DNA from: Pedobacter sp. Leaf170 | GTDB taxonomy: Bacteria > Bacteroidota > Bacteroidia > Sphingobacteriales > Sphingobacteriaceae | Assembly (NCBI RefSeq): GCF_920984665.1 | Contig: NZ_CAKLBP010000005.1 | Location: forward strand, 1-64,000 | DNA length: 64,000 bases | Direction of reading: 5' to 3' | Shown: piece after piece, positions 7,954 through 16,415 of the stretch | Numbering within the stretch: position 1 is the stretch's first letter | Layout: every line of letters begins with the position of its first letter | Program-made: the position numbers and the translations under genes | The notes under the pieces: generated by a model | Databases searched by the model: none | What the model was told of the DNA's origin: nothing | What the model saw: only the letters and a program-made list of their open reading frames with translations

Positions 7954-8395
7954 ATTGCGTATTGAGAGAAATCATACAGTCAAATTCTTAACAAATGCAT
8001 AATATTAAAGACTTAAAAATATGGAGTAGAGCAATTGATTTAGCTATACGAATTTATGGTGTTTCTGGTAAATTTCCTGCTGATGAACGATTTGGTTTAA
8101 TATCTCAAATTCGACGGTGCGCAATTTCAATTCCTTCAAATATATCGGAAGGAGCAGGCAGAAATACAAAGGGAGAGTTTAAGCAATTCTTAGGAATTGC
8201 GAATGGCTCTTGTTACGAACTTCAAACGCAAATAGTAATTGCCCAAAAACTGGGGTTTATCAATGATGTAGATGGTAGTAATATTTTAGATGATATAGAT
8301 ACTCTTCAAAAAATGAATTATAAGCTTCAATCGGCACTAATACAGAAATAATTAACACTGCGAAATGTGATTGAAAAATCGACTCAATACGCATT
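7954..8395. mobile_element. possible inverted-repeat module carrying the four-helix-bundle gene
   Basis: ATTGCGTATTGAG (7954-7966) upstream and CTCAATACGCATT (8383-8395) downstream are inverted repeats, 12 of 13 matching, placed symmetrically around the small gene at 7995-8351. Extra TATTG/CAATAC words extend both arms (to about 8412 on the right). The whole unit sits between fadA and fadE. This resembles the way IVP-type genes are carried between paired arms in rRNA intervening sequences, but here it is outside rRNA. Mobility is an inference. Confidence 0.45.
7995..8351 (+). CDS. four-helix-bundle protein (23S rRNA IVP / Avd-like fold)
   Basis: The 118-residue protein has the signature of the four-helix-bundle family first seen in 23S rRNA intervening sequences: an N-terminal DLKIWSRAIDLAIRIY helix, then the conserved FGLISQIRRCAISIPSNISEG-type loop (about residues 34-54), GRNTKGEFKQFLGIA, and GSCYELQTQI. 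Related proteins form the same fold as the Avd accessory protein of diversity-generating retroelements, but no reverse transcriptase or template repeat is present here. It sits inside the fad operon between inverted repeats, and its role is unknown. It probably reached this site by insertion rather than as part of beta-oxidation. Confidence 0.85.
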   Translation: MHNIKDLKIWSRAIDLAIRIYGVSGKFPADERFGLISQIRRCAISIPSNISEGAGRNTKGEFKQFLGIANGSCYELQTQIVIAQKLGFINDVDGSNILDDIDTLQKMNYKLQSALIQK

Positions 8396-8417
8396 ACGCA
8401 ATTCACAATACTAAACT

Positions 8418-10199
8418 ATGAGCAACACAATTAAAGGCGGCGAATTCTTAATTAAAGAAACTGCTTACCAGGATGTATTCATTCCTGAAGAATTTGATGA
8501 AGAGCAACAAATGATTGCGCAAACTTGTCGCGATTTTTTAGCAGCTGAGGTTTATCCGAATTTAGATAAAATTGATAAACAGGAAGACCCTGATTTAATG
8601 CCTACACTATTAACCAAAGCTGGCGAATTGGGTATTCTTGGTGTTTCAGTGCCCGAAGAATACGGCGGTTTCGGTAAAAACTTTAACACTTCAATGCTGG
8701 TTGCCGATGTGGTTGGCGCCGGACACTCATTTGCAGTAGCACTTTCTGCTCATACCGGAATTGGTACTTTGCCAATTCTATACTATGGCAATGATGAGCA
8801 AAAGGCGAAATATATTCCAAAATTAGGCTCTGGTGAATGGAAAGCGGCTTATTGTTTAACTGAGCCAAATTCGGGTTCTGATGCAAATTCTGGAAAAACT
8901 AAAGCAAAATTGAGCGATGATGGTAAACATTACATCATCAACGGACAAAAAATGTGGATTACCAATGGTGGTTTTGCTGATATTTTTATTGTTTTCGCAA
9001 AAATTGATGATGATAAAAACTTAACCGCTTTTATTGTAGAGAAAGATTTTGGTGGCATTACCATGAATCCGGAAGAACATAAAATGGGTATCAAAGGCTC
9101 ATCAACTCGTCAGGTTTTCTTTAACGATTGCCAGGTTCCTGTTGAGAATATGTTAAGCGATAGAGAAAATGGATTCAAAATCGCGGTAAACATTTTAAAC
9201 ATTGGTCGTATAAAATTATCTGCAGCAGCAATTGGTGCTTCAAAAGCTACGCTTAGCACAGCGATAAATTATTCAAATGAGCGGATTCAATTCGACAGAC
9301 CAATTTCAAAATATGGTGCAATTCGTTTCAAAATTGCAGAAATGGCTTCGAAACTTTACGCTGTTGATGCTGCAAATTATCGTGCGGGTCAAAATATTGA
9401 TGACACTTACGAACAATTGGTTGCCGGTGGAATGGAATCGGGCAAAGCCCGATTAAAATCGGTAGAACAATTCGCAGTTGAATGCGCCATTTTAAAAGTT
9501 TGGGGTTCTGAAGCTTTAGATTATACGGTTGATGAAGGTGTTCAGATTTATGGAGGAATGGGTTTCAGTGCAGATGCACCTATGGATAGAGCATACCGTG
9601 ATGCCCGCATTAATAGAATTTTTGAAGGTACGAACGAAATCAATCGTCTGCTTACGGTAGATATGATGTTGAAACGTGCTATGAAAGGCGAACTGGATTT
9701 AATGACGCCTGCAACTGCTGTTGCGACTGAATTAATGAGCATTCCTGATTTTGGTGAAGAAGACACAACTTTATTTGCCGCAGAGAAAAAAGTTTTAGCC
9801 AATTTGAAAAAAGCTACCTTAATGGTTGCCGGTTCCGCGGTTCAAAAGTTGATGATGACGCTAAGTAAAGAGCAGGAAATTTTGATGAACATTGCAGATA
9901 TGGCAAGTTATGTTTACGTATTAGAATCAGCTTTGCTAAGAACAGAAAAATTGGTTTCTATAAAAGGAGAAGATGCTTGCGCCGGACAGTTAGATTTGCT
10001 TAGAATTTACATGGTTGAGGCAGTTGACGGTATTGCCAAAGCCGGTAAAGAAGCACTTTGGGCTTTTGCCGAAGGCGATGAACAACGCATGATGTTGGTA
10101 GGTTTACGTCGTTTTACAAAAGTGGAACCATTTAACGTAAAAGAAGCTCGACAAAGAGTTGCTCAGCAGTTGATAGAAGCAAATAAATATATTTTTTAA
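8418..10199 (+). CDS. fadE: acyl-CoA dehydrogenase
   Basis: The 593-residue FAD enzyme catalyses the first oxidation of acyl-CoA. Visible blocks include the N-terminal helical domain, AYCLTEPNSGSDA and WITNGG in the FAD/substrate beta domain, the arginine-rich QFDRPISKYGAIRFKIA helix, and YGGMGFSAD followed by RIFEGTNEINR, where the Glu of EGT is the likely catalytic base. An extra C-terminal domain of about 170 residues after residue 425 is typical of the long acyl-CoA dehydrogenases of Bacillus FadE type. It closes the marR-fadN-fadA-fadE operon and is followed by a strong terminator hairpin. Confidence 0.92.
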   Translation: MSNTIKGGEFLIKETAYQDVFIPEEFDEEQQMIAQTCRDFLAAEVYPNLDKIDKQEDPDLMPTLLTKAGELGILGVSVPEEYGGFGKNFNTSMLVADVVGAGHSFAVALSAHTGIGTLPILYYGNDEQKAKYIPKLGSGEWKAAYCLTEPNSGSDANSGKTKAKLSDDGKHYIINGQKMWITNGGFADIFIVFAKIDDDKNLTAFIVEKDFGGITMNPEEHKMGIKGSSTRQVFFNDCQVPVENMLSDRENGFKIAVNILNIGRIKLSAAAIGASKATLSTAINYSNERIQFDRPISKYGAIRFKIAEMASKLYAVDAANYRAGQNIDDTYEQLVAGGMESGKARLKSVEQFAVECAILKVWGSEALDYTVDEGVQIYGGMGFSADAPMDRAYRDARINRIFEGTNEINRLLTVDMMLKRAMKGELDLMTPATAVATELMSIPDFGEEDTTLFAAEKKVLANLKKATLMVAGSAVQKLMMTLSKEQEILMNIADMASYVYVLESALLRTEKLVSIKGEDACAGQLDLLRIYMVEAVDGIAKAGKEALWAFAEGDEQRMMLVGLRRFTKVEPFNVKEARQRVAQQLIEANKYIF

Positions 10200-10219
10200 A
10201 AGCTTAAAGCATTGTGCTG

Positions 10220-10264
10220 AAAGCCTAAAGCTGAGCTCCCGAGCATTCAGCTTTAGGCTTTTTG
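10220..10264 (+). terminator. intrinsic terminator after fadE
   Basis: AAAGCCTAAAGCTGA (10220-10234) pairs with TCAGCTTTAGGCTTT (10247-10261), and the second arm runs into a T-run. This ends the fad operon. Confidence 0.8.
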
Positions 10265-10292
10265 CTTATAGAGTGTTAAATTTGGTTAAAAA

Positions 10293-10323
10293 TTGTCGCA
10301 ACCATATTAAAAGCTTATTTTTG
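10293..10323 (+). promoter_or_regulatory. promoter of the FKBP lipoprotein operon
   Basis: TTG (10293-10295), a 20-base spacer and TATTTTTG (10316-10323) match the Bacteroidota consensus well. The start codon is at 10330, so the transcript would begin at or only a few bases before the ATG. Confidence 0.75.
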
Positions 10324-10329
10324 CGAACT

Positions 10330-10818
10330 ATGCTTAAGCTAAAACATTTTTTCTTAATGGTTTGCATTGCAGGATGCTTTGCGGCCTGCAAAAAAACAGA
10401 CGTGGGTGAAGTTTACGATCCACTTCCACAATTTAAAGCTGATACCACTGCAATTAGAGCATTTACCAAAACAAACAATATTGTGGTACAAAAGGATGAA
10501 AGTACAGGCGTGTTTTATCAGATTATTGCGGCGGGTACTGGTACCTATGTGTATACAACATCAAGTATTATAACTGTTGATTACACCGGGAAACTGCTTA
10601 ACGGAACTGTTTTTGATAATTCTAATGGTACACCAAGAGAGTTTACATTAAGCCGCTTAATACCAGGATGGCAAATTGCTATACCAAAAATTCAGAAAGG
10701 TGGGCAGATTAGGTTTTTTGTTCCATCTTATTTTGGCTATGGAAATGTTGCGCAAGGCTCTATTCCTGCAAATTCTATACTTGATTTTACCGTTACCCTT
10801 AATAATGTAGCCAATTAA
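10330..10818 (+). CDS. FKBP-type peptidyl-prolyl isomerase lipoprotein
   Basis: The 162-residue protein has a lipoprotein signal (CIAGCFAAC, lipid Cys at about residue 20) followed by KKTD, and one FKBP domain. The domain shows YQIIAAGTGTYV, VDYTGKLLNGTVFDNS, the hydrophobic pocket block LIPGWQIAIPKIQKGGQIRF and YFGYGNVAQGSIPANSILDF. It probably assists folding of exported proteins at the periplasmic or outer face. The start at 10330 gives a proper signal peptide and sits just after the promoter; an earlier in-frame ATG at 10273 lies upstream of the -33 element. The stop overlaps the next start by one base (ATTAATG). Confidence 0.85.
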   Translation: MLKLKHFFLMVCIAGCFAACKKTDVGEVYDPLPQFKADTTAIRAFTKTNNIVVQKDESTGVFYQIIAAGTGTYVYTTSSIITVDYTGKLLNGTVFDNSNGTPREFTLSRLIPGWQIAIPKIQKGGQIRFFVPSYFGYGNVAQGSIPANSILDFTVTLNNVAN

Positions 10819-11273
10819 TGAAGTATAAATTTTTAAAAATTACTGCATTCTGCTTTCTTTTTATTTCGGTTTTATTTACAGCTTGTAAAAAGGATGAAGA
10901 TGCTGAAAAGCAGATGACTGAATTTATACAAAAGAATAAAATACAAGCAACTAAGCACCCTTCAGGATTATATTATCAAATTATAAAACCCGGAATAGGT
11001 TCTTCAACTTATCCATCAGGGACTAAAATAACCATCAAATACGAAGGCAGATTGTTAGATGGAACTGTGATAGATGATGGTGGAAAAATTGAAAATACTT
11101 TTGTGCTTGCGCAATTGATAGAGGGTTGGAGAATTGGAATACCTTTAATACAAAAGGGCGGAGAAATAAGATTAATAATACCCTCAGAACTTGCCTACGG
11201 CAGTGAGGCAACTGGTCCGGTACCGGCAAATTCGGTTTTGGATTTCACAATACAATTAATAAACGTACAATAA
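10818..11273 (+). CDS. FKBP-type peptidyl-prolyl isomerase lipoprotein
   Basis: The 151-residue paralogue of its neighbours has a signal peptide and lipobox (LFTAC) followed by KKDEDAE. This Lys-plus-acidic run right after the Cys resembles the surface-export signal described for Bacteroidota lipoproteins, so it may face outward. The single FKBP domain includes YYQIIKPGIGS, IKYEGRLLDGTVIDD, LIEGWRIGIPLIQKGGEIRL and LAYGSEATGPVPANSVLDF, which keep the aromatic and hydrophobic pocket positions. It is translationally coupled to the gene before it and only four bases from the next. Confidence 0.85.
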   Translation: MKYKFLKITAFCFLFISVLFTACKKDEDAEKQMTEFIQKNKIQATKHPSGLYYQIIKPGIGSSTYPSGTKITIKYEGRLLDGTVIDDGGKIENTFVLAQLIEGWRIGIPLIQKGGEIRLIIPSELAYGSEATGPVPANSVLDFTIQLINVQ

Positions 11274-11277
11274 ATTA

Positions 11278-12174
11278 ATGAAGAACTTTACAAAAATCAA
11301 CCTTATGCTAGTTCTACTTGCAGCTGTAATATTTACATCTTGCAAGAAAAATGAAGAATCAATTCAGGTTGTAGATGATGCTGCAATACAAACGTACATC
11401 AAACAGAATAATTTAACCATGACCAAGGATGTTACAGGATATTATTATAATATTACAGCACTCGGAAATGGTGTTGAGTTAAAAAATCCTGATTCTATTT
11501 TTTATTCCTATACATTCAAAACATTATCCGGAACAGTATTAAATCAATCAGACAAAATCGCTATTCCCGGTACATTTCTTGGTTATTCGGATAGGTTTGT
11601 TATTAATGGTAGCCCTTACACCTTAACACCAGTACGCGAAGTTTTATCTAAGCTAAAAAGAGGAGGTAAAGCAAATGTTATCATTCCTTCTAACCTTGCT
11701 TTTGGGAGAAATGGAATTGCGGCTTTAGGTATAGAATCTAATGAAAATATTTTAGTTGAACTTGGAATTTATACTCAAGCTAAAAGACACGAATTGGATG
11801 ATTACCTAATAGATACTTTTTTAGCCGCAAATTCTTTAACTGCTATTAAAGATCCATCTAGAGTAAGATACATTGTTACTCAACAAGGTACAGGTACAGA
11901 CCCAATATCAAATAATAGTACAATATCTGTAAATTATACAGGTAGATTTTTAAACGGAACCAGTTTTGATAAAACTGATGGCACTCCATTATCTTTTGAA
12001 TTGTTAAGCACAATTGCAGGATGGCAAATTCTTAAGAATTTTAAAGCAGGAACGAAAGTTAGAATATTCGTTCCTTCGGATTTAGGTTATGGAACTTCAG
12101 GCAGTTCAACCGGAACTATTCCACCTAATACCAATTTAGATTTTGATATCGAAATCGTAAGCGTTAAGAATTAA
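11278..12174 (+). CDS. lipoprotein with two FKBP domains, the first divergent
   Basis: The 298-residue lipoprotein (signal, then FTSC followed by KKNEE) has two FKBP-like units. The first (about residues 45-170) keeps only outlines such as YSYTFKTLSGTVL, VLSKLKRGGKANVIIPSNLAFG and the closing ILVELGIY, and lacks the usual pocket aromatics. The second (about 185-298) is canonical: VNYTGRFLNGTSFDKTDG, TIAGWQIL and DLGYGTSGSSTGTIPPN. It is third in a tandem array and probably arose by duplication. Its 3' end overlaps the convergent photolyase gene by 11 bases, and no terminator fits in between. Confidence 0.82.
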   Translation: MKNFTKINLMLVLLAAVIFTSCKKNEESIQVVDDAAIQTYIKQNNLTMTKDVTGYYYNITALGNGVELKNPDSIFYSYTFKTLSGTVLNQSDKIAIPGTFLGYSDRFVINGSPYTLTPVREVLSKLKRGGKANVIIPSNLAFGRNGIAALGIESNENILVELGIYTQAKRHELDDYLIDTFLAANSLTAIKDPSRVRYIVTQQGTGTDPISNNSTISVNYTGRFLNGTSFDKTDGTPLSFELLSTIAGWQILKNFKAGTKVRIFVPSDLGYGTSGSSTGTIPPNTNLDFDIEIVSVKN

Positions 12175-13465
12175 GTGCTTCCTTAAAAACTTTAAGCACT
12201 CTATCTCGTGCAAATGTATGCTCAACCATTGGTTGGGCATATTTTTTTGTTCCATATTCTGGTACCCACTTCTTTACATATTCAAATTTTGGGTCGAATC
12301 TTTTGGCCTGTAATTCGGGGTTAAAAACCCTAAAATATGGTGCTGCATCATTTCCCGATCCTGCCGCCCATTGCCAGCCACCAACATTACTTGCCATTTC
12401 ATAATCAAGTAATTTCTCAGCAAAATATGCTTCGCCCCAGCGCCAATCTATTAGTAAATGTTTCGAAAGAAAACTTGCAACAACCATTCTAACCCGGTTG
12501 TGCATCCATCCGGTTTCGTTCAATTGGCGCATTCCCGCATCTACTAATGGGTAACCAGTTTCACCCTTACACCAAATTTTAAATTCTTCTTCATTATTTC
12601 TCCATTTAATTTTATCGTATTGCTTTTTAAATGAATCGAAACCTGCATAAGGAAAATGCCACAAAATCATCATATAAAACTCCCGCCACGCCAATTCTGA
12701 TAACCAAACATTGGATTTCGCTTCAATTGCATCAGCTACTGCTTTTCTAATGCTTAAAGTGCCGAAACGCAAATGCAAGCCTATGTGTGTTGTGCCTTCT
12801 ATTGCAGGGAAGTCTCGATTTTTTGCGTAATTATCCAGTTTATCTTTAAAGCTTAATGGCGGGAATTTTAAATCACTTTTTTCAAAGCCCATTTCATTAA
12901 GTGTAGGTAGCGCAAAATGTGATGTTTGGTAAAGGTTTTTAAAGTATTTTTTTGTGGGATAACTTTTATAATAAAAATCTTCAAGCTTTGCCAGCCATTG
13001 TTTATAATAAGGAGTAAATACAGTGTATGGGGTTTTATCAGCTTTTAAAATCTCGCCTTTTTCAAAAATCACTTGGTCTTTATAGGTTTTAAAGGCGATT
13101 TCTTCGCTTGCAAAGAACTCCGCAATAGCATCATCTCGTTCTTTAGCATAAGGCTCGTAATCGTGGTTTGTGTAAACTTCCTTTACCTCAAATTCCTTTA
13201 AAACCTTTGGCCAGATTTTTTCGGGTTTACCATATTCTATTAAAATATCAGATTTGTTAGACTGAAGTTTACGCTTTATATCTTCTAATGTTTGAAAAAT
13301 GAACGTTACCCTTGCATCATTTTTTGGAAGCTTATCTAAAATATTCTTATCAAATATGAAAAGTAAAAGTACCGGGTTTTTACTTTTTAAAGCATTATAC
13401 AGGGCTGCATTATCTTCTAATCTCAAATCACGGCGTAACCAGCAAATGTTAACAGTTTTCTTCAT
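12164..13465 (-). CDS. phrB: deoxyribodipyrimidine photolyase (class I CPD type)
   Basis: The 433-residue flavoprotein repairs UV-induced pyrimidine dimers with blue light. The N-terminal antenna domain starts WLRRDLRLEDNAALYNAL. The C-terminal FAD domain has HLRFGTLSIRKAV, the WREFYMMILWHFP helix, ETGYPLVDAGMRQLNETGWM and the FAD/DNA block ASNVGGWQWAAGSGNDAAPYF. These are standard for class I photolyases. It follows the epimerase gene on the same strand with a 30-base gap, so they probably form an operon. A second photolyase-like gene of DASH type lies at 16416. Confidence 0.92.
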   Translation of the reverse strand: MKKTVNICWLRRDLRLEDNAALYNALKSKNPVLLLFIFDKNILDKLPKNDARVTFIFQTLEDIKRKLQSNKSDILIEYGKPEKIWPKVLKEFEVKEVYTNHDYEPYAKERDDAIAEFFASEEIAFKTYKDQVIFEKGEILKADKTPYTVFTPYYKQWLAKLEDFYYKSYPTKKYFKNLYQTSHFALPTLNEMGFEKSDLKFPPLSFKDKLDNYAKNRDFPAIEGTTHIGLHLRFGTLSIRKAVADAIEAKSNVWLSELAWREFYMMILWHFPYAGFDSFKKQYDKIKWRNNEEEFKIWCKGETGYPLVDAGMRQLNETGWMHNRVRMVVASFLSKHLLIDWRWGEAYFAEKLLDYEMASNVGGWQWAAGSGNDAAPYFRVFNPELQAKRFDPKFEYVKKWVPEYGTKKYAQPMVEHTFARDRVLKVFKEALNS

Positions 13466-13495
13466 CTTAATAAGTTGGATTTTTAATCGTCAAAT

Positions 13496-14401
13496 TTAGC
13501 CTTTATAGATGTTTTTTAAAGCATCCTGTATTTGGGTAAATTTAAAAATATATCCCGCATCTAAAAGTTTTTGTGCAGATGTATTGTTGCTCATTAAAAT
13601 GGCATCAGCTCTTTCGCCCATTATTATTTCTAAGGCTTTTTTTGGTACATTAATTGGCCAAACTGGTCTGCCGAGCTCTTTAGCAATTGCTTTAGTTAAT
13701 CCTTTATTGGTTACGGGGAATGGTGCGCAAGCATTATAACTTCCTGCCATTTTAATGTTTTCTAGTGCCTCAAGATATATCCCAGTCATATCATCAATAT
13801 GGAGCCAGGGTACCCATTGTTTTCCGGTTCCAATAGCTGCGCCAGCAAATAGTTTTACTGGCAAGGCAAGTGGCGGCAATGCTCCGCCATCTTTAGCAAG
13901 CACAATTCCGGTTCTAATTTTAACAACTCTTAAGCTATGTTTTTTTCCTTCATCAACAGAATTTTCCCATAATTGGCAACAATCTGCTAAAAATCCAAAA
14001 CCATTCGGACTATCTTCTGTCAAAATTTCATCTCCGCAATCGCCATAATAACCAACTGCCGATGCAGAAATGAAAGTTTTAATTTGATGATTTTTATTTT
14101 CTGCAATCGCTTTGTAAAGTAGTGCTGTAGATTTTACTCTACTATCAATGATTTGCTGCTTCCGCTCTGCCGTCCATTTTTTGTCTACAACGCCCTCTCC
14201 AGCTAAGTGAATTATGGCATCAACGCCATCCAGGCAACGGCTGTCTATTTCTTGTTTATAAACATCCCACTGGTATGCATTTGCTTCTTTTTCAGGCTTG
14301 CGAGATAAAGTATTTACTTCGTAATTTTTACTCAAAAGTAGTTTCTTCAAAGAAGAACCTACCAGACCAGTTGCTCCGGTTATCAGAATTTTTTTTGCCA
14401 T
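13496..14401 (-). CDS. TIGR01777-family NAD-dependent epimerase
   Basis: The 301-residue short-chain dehydrogenase-like protein belongs to the YfcH/TIGR01777 family. It has the Rossmann motif GATGLVG at residues 8-14, the family block DAIIHLAGEGVVDKKWT (about 61-77), VGYYGDCGDEILTEDS (about 116-131), and a C-terminal helix bundle. The physiological substrate of this family is unknown. Co-transcription with the photolyase gene is common in this phylum and may link it to the UV response, but that is context only. Confidence 0.85.
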   Translation of the reverse strand: MAKKILITGATGLVGSSLKKLLLSKNYEVNTLSRKPEKEANAYQWDVYKQEIDSRCLDGVDAIIHLAGEGVVDKKWTAERKQQIIDSRVKSTALLYKAIAENKNHQIKTFISASAVGYYGDCGDEILTEDSPNGFGFLADCCQLWENSVDEGKKHSLRVVKIRTGIVLAKDGGALPPLALPVKLFAGAAIGTGKQWVPWLHIDDMTGIYLEALENIKMAGSYNACAPFPVTNKGLTKAIAKELGRPVWPINVPKKALEIIMGERADAILMSNNTSAQKLLDAGYIFKFTQIQDALKNIYKG

Positions 14402-14488
14402 CTTTTAACAACACTAAAGATACAAAACGGTTTTTTAGATTACATCCACTTTTAGCTTATGGTAATTAGTTATTCATTTTCTCTCATT

Positions 14489-14572
14489 CGTCATTCCCGC
14501 GTATGCGGGAATCTTAAAGCTAAAGAAGGATAATCTAATACATTAAAATTTCCTATTAAATAGGGAATGACG
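14489..14572. repeat. dispersed palindromic intergenic repeat
   Basis: CGTCATTCCCGCG..CGGGAATCTTAAAGC forms a hairpin at 14489-14520. GGGAATGACG at 14563-14572 closes an outer inverted repeat. The 32-base unit at 14489-14520 occurs in reverse orientation, nearly identical, at 33918-33949. Confidence 0.6.
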
Positions 14573-14602
14573 TGTTGTTTGCAAATATTTTGATTATTAA
14601 AT

Positions 14603-16246
14603 CTACAATCCAGCAATTACTTTATTTTTTGGTGATTTTACCGAATAACTCAATTTTATAATTTTAGTTTCGTTTGGTGCAAGTTTAAAATTCCAATTTA
14701 AAATTCCGGTATCTTTATTTACTTCAGCGCCGCTGTTTTCTAATAATTCTACTTCAACATCACTTTGTGTTGATAGCGGATATTGGTCTTTTAGTGATAG
14801 CTCAACAGATTCCTTTTTAGTGTTTCTAACCTTAATTAGATAGGTAAAAAGTTGTTTTTTATTACTTCCAATAAATTTTGTGCTGCTAAAATCTTCTTGC
14901 TTTTCTTTTGTGATGATGATTTTTTTGTCTTTACCCATACTTAAGCTTAGTGTATCTAAAATATTATTTGGGTTGATAAAAGACTTGCCGGTATATGTGC
15001 CTTCGAAAATGATATTTGCGTTGCCAGCTTGCAGATTCAATTTTTCCCAGTCGAGCACATCTGCTAGCAAATAAGCATCATTACTTATACGTGGGGCAGC
15101 ATAATATTTATATTTTGCAGGTACATTATACTCTTTAAAAGAAACCGTATGTGGCTTATTGTCGCTATTTATATCATAAGGAATATCAATATCGAAAGTT
15201 ACGCCAAGCTGGGTTTCATTTACTGATGTGTAATTGTTTATTGTTGAAACCGAAGCGGCTACATTTTGTCTTTTTTCTGCTTTACCATAGCCAATCATCA
15301 GGGTTTCATTAAGCTTGTTTTCATCTGCCAAAGGCGATGCCACACCTCTTATTTTTATACCTTGAACCTGACTAGCTAATGATTGTTGTTTTGGTAAAAA
15401 GGCTGAAACAAACCAAGGATTTAAAATTGGTGCAGTAATATTATAATTTGGGTTGCCTGTTGATAAAGAAAGCTTTACCTTTTTCCAATCTAAACCAGTG
15501 CTTTGAGTAATTGCACCTTTGTAAACTATAGCTAATGGGCTTGTTGTGTTGGTTGCCTTGATATCATAACTTGCTAACCAGGTTGCACTTGGGGTTACAT
15601 AACTAACATTATAAATTGCATTAGTACTTTCCTTTGCCATTAATTGCAGAACCAATTGCCCCAATTGCTGGTTTGGATTATTCCTCAATTCAGCCAATTG
15701 TTGTTGCAAAGCGTTTAATTTTTTGGTTTGCCTTTCTTCTGTTGCTGATATTGATACAATCGCGTTGCGAACTTCTGCACTTTTTGTTCGATAATAATCT
15801 GCAAGTTTAATAAGTTCGGCAACATTTGTTCCGGTATTTGTACCGCCCGATTTTCTATTTTCATCCAATAAAATCAAAGTTTGTTCTTCAATGGTTTTAG
15901 CATTTTTTGTTTTCGATAATTCTGCATTAACGATTCTGATGCTATCATTCAATAGCTTTATTTCAGGATTAGCAGCATCGGTGTTTAAAAAATCGCGGTT
16001 AAACTGAACAGCTAAAATGGTTACCCCGGTTGATACCTCAACTTGAATGGAGTTTTCATTAACACGGCCCGAAATATTATTAATTACAATTTCGGATGTG
16101 CCTGCCGGAAGATTGATTTTTCCGGTATGCAAAAGTTGGGCGCCATTATTATAAACGGTTACCTGCTCTAACGATGCTTTACTTTTTATTTGTTGTTGTG
16201 CAAAAACACTTAGTGGGAATAATAGCGCAATTAAAATTCGTTTCAT
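14603..16246 (-). CDS. MuiA/DUF4139-family envelope protein
   Basis: The 547-residue secreted protein (signal MKRILIALLFPLSVFAQ) has the layout of mucoidy-inhibitor-A-like proteins: an N-terminal DUF4140 part (VTVYNNGAQLLHTGKINLPAG), a coiled coil (about residues 95-205), and a C-terminal DUF4139 beta domain beginning YVTPSATWLASYDIKA and ending WNFKLAPNETKIIKLSYSV. Between beta strands, about residues 297-345, an insertion reads VQGIKIRG and then LMIGYGKAEKRQNVAASVST. This resembles the plug start of SusC-type TonB receptors. The function of the family is not established. The gene stands alone and is divergent from CRY-DASH. Confidence 0.82.
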   Translation of the reverse strand: MKRILIALLFPLSVFAQQQIKSKASLEQVTVYNNGAQLLHTGKINLPAGTSEIVINNISGRVNENSIQVEVSTGVTILAVQFNRDFLNTDAANPEIKLLNDSIRIVNAELSKTKNAKTIEEQTLILLDENRKSGGTNTGTNVAELIKLADYYRTKSAEVRNAIVSISATEERQTKKLNALQQQLAELRNNPNQQLGQLVLQLMAKESTNAIYNVSYVTPSATWLASYDIKATNTTSPLAIVYKGAITQSTGLDWKKVKLSLSTGNPNYNITAPILNPWFVSAFLPKQQSLASQVQGIKIRGVASPLADENKLNETLMIGYGKAEKRQNVAASVSTINNYTSVNETQLGVTFDIDIPYDINSDNKPHTVSFKEYNVPAKYKYYAAPRISNDAYLLADVLDWEKLNLQAGNANIIFEGTYTGKSFINPNNILDTLSLSMGKDKKIIITKEKQEDFSSTKFIGSNKKQLFTYLIKVRNTKKESVELSLKDQYPLSTQSDVEVELLENSGAEVNKDTGILNWNFKLAPNETKIIKLSYSVKSPKNKVIAGL

Positions 16247-16350
16247 TTTGATTTGTGTTGGGTTAAAATTTTACAAATGATGCATTGAATGTTTATTTTC
16301 CACAAGGCAATTTAATTTTGTAGGTGATTTGTAAAGAATTCTTAAGGGTT

Positions 16351-16380
16351 TTGATGCGTAGAAAAAATAAGATAAATTTG
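16351..16380 (+). promoter_or_regulatory. promoter of the CRY-DASH gene
   Basis: TTG (16351-16353), a 19-base spacer and TAAATTTG (16373-16380) fit the Bacteroidota consensus. The ATG follows at 16416. Confidence 0.65.
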
Positions 16381-16415
16381 TGGTTAAGCTCTTCATCACA
16401 ACTTCTACAATAAGC

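Noticed and set aside
7995..8351. Four-helix-bundle gene as part of a diversity-generating retroelement
   Set aside because: No reverse transcriptase and no template or variable repeat pair are visible in the window.
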